Assembly (NCBI RefSeq): GCF_019402445.1
Contig: NZ_SRZM01000134.1
Coordinates: forward strand, 1-6,380
Source of the DNA: Brachyspira pilosicoli
GTDB lineage: Bacteria > Spirochaetota > Brachyspiria > Brachyspirales > Brachyspiraceae
Direction: 5' to 3'
DNA length: 6,380 nt
Part shown: positions 6,288 to 6,380 of the stretch, one piece after another
How positions within the stretch are numbered: position 1 is the first letter of the stretch
Layout of the letters: the number at the start of each line of letters is the position of its first letter
Translations under genes and position numbers: made by a program
Notes under the pieces: model-generated
Told to the model about the DNA's origin: nothing
Database searches by the model: none
The model's input: the letters and a program-made list of their open reading frames with translations, nothing else

Positions 6288-6310
6288 AAATATAAAACTC
6301 TAATTTTTGT

Positions 6311-6341
6311 AATATACTAAAAAATTTAAAACTTTTTTCAA
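6311..6341 (-). promoter_or_regulatory. Possible promoter of the helicase gene
   Basis: On the minus strand, TTGAAA (6341-6336, five of six) is followed by TATATT (6316-6311, five of six), but the spacing is 19 bases, longer than the ideal 17. Transcription would start near 6304, leaving a leader of about 17 bases before the ATG with only a weak ribosome binding site. The gene might instead be read from a promoter beyond the window edge. Confidence 0.35.
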
Positions 6342-6351
6342 TTTTTCTCCT

Positions 6352-6380
6352 GTTCTTTTTCCCGCCTTCGCGGTGCGGAC
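6352..6380 (-). repeat. G+C-rich short repeat, right copy (inverted relative to 11-40)
   Basis: Read on the minus strand, this motif starts GTCCGCACCG and ends GGCGGGAAAAAGAAC. It is 18/29 G+C in otherwise A+T-rich DNA. A small hairpin is possible: CCGC (6362-6365) with GCGG (6370-6373) around the loop CTTC. It lies upstream of the helicase gene, points the same way as it, and is probably cut by the window edge. The left copy carries one extra T and three substitutions. Confidence 0.75.

Noticed and set aside
1..6380. Composite mobile element bounded by terminal inverted repeats
   Set aside because: The ends are inverted repeats, but the interior holds only housekeeping-type genes, with no transposase, integrase or visible target-site duplication. 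Repeat-limited assembly or a dispersed repeat is simpler.

Overview
The window is a 6.4 kb stretch of very A+T-rich bacterial DNA (not counted base by base) that uses the standard stop codons. It carries five complete protein genes, packed with gaps of at most about 160 bases. The low G+C, the strong sigma-70-type promoters, the B. subtilis-type PurB and a clostridial-type NADP alcohol dehydrogenase suggest an anaerobic host-associated bacterium. My best guess is a Brachyspira-like spirochaete. This rests partly on the G+C-rich motif at both window ends, which I associate with that genus from memory; a low-GC Firmicute cannot be excluded.

Layout from left to right. A short G+C-rich repeat lies at 11-40. 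purB (adenylosuccinate lyase, minus strand) fills 78-1370 and is driven by a good promoter at 1402-1430. Divergent from it is a small three-helix membrane protein of the DUF4234 type (1532-1918) with its own promoter. A zinc-dependent, probably NADP(H)-linked secondary alcohol dehydrogenase follows (2025-3086), with a near-consensus promoter in front and an intrinsic terminator behind. Two promoter-like elements overlapping that terminator lead into a COG0523/CobW-type G3E GTPase (3208-4290) with a CxCC motif and a 48-residue His/Cys/acidic tail. Its stop codon overlaps by 4 bp that of a convergent UvrD/PcrA/Rep-type DNA helicase (4287-6287, minus). The window ends in a second, inverted copy of the G+C-rich repeat (6352-6380).

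The genes do not form one pathway. purB serves purine synthesis, the helicase serves DNA repair or replication, and the dehydrogenase serves fermentative redox balance. The only plausible functional link is between the zinc-requiring dehydrogenase and the adjacent metal-handling GTPase, and the terminator and separate promoters between them mean they are not a simple operon. I found no tRNA, rRNA, CRISPR array, transposase, phage gene or defence system. The most noteworthy items are the inverted terminal repeats, the terminator that doubles as a promoter region, the metal-binding tail, and an 8-bp inverted repeat spanning the overlapping convergent stop codons. I see no convincing evidence for a new multi-gene system.
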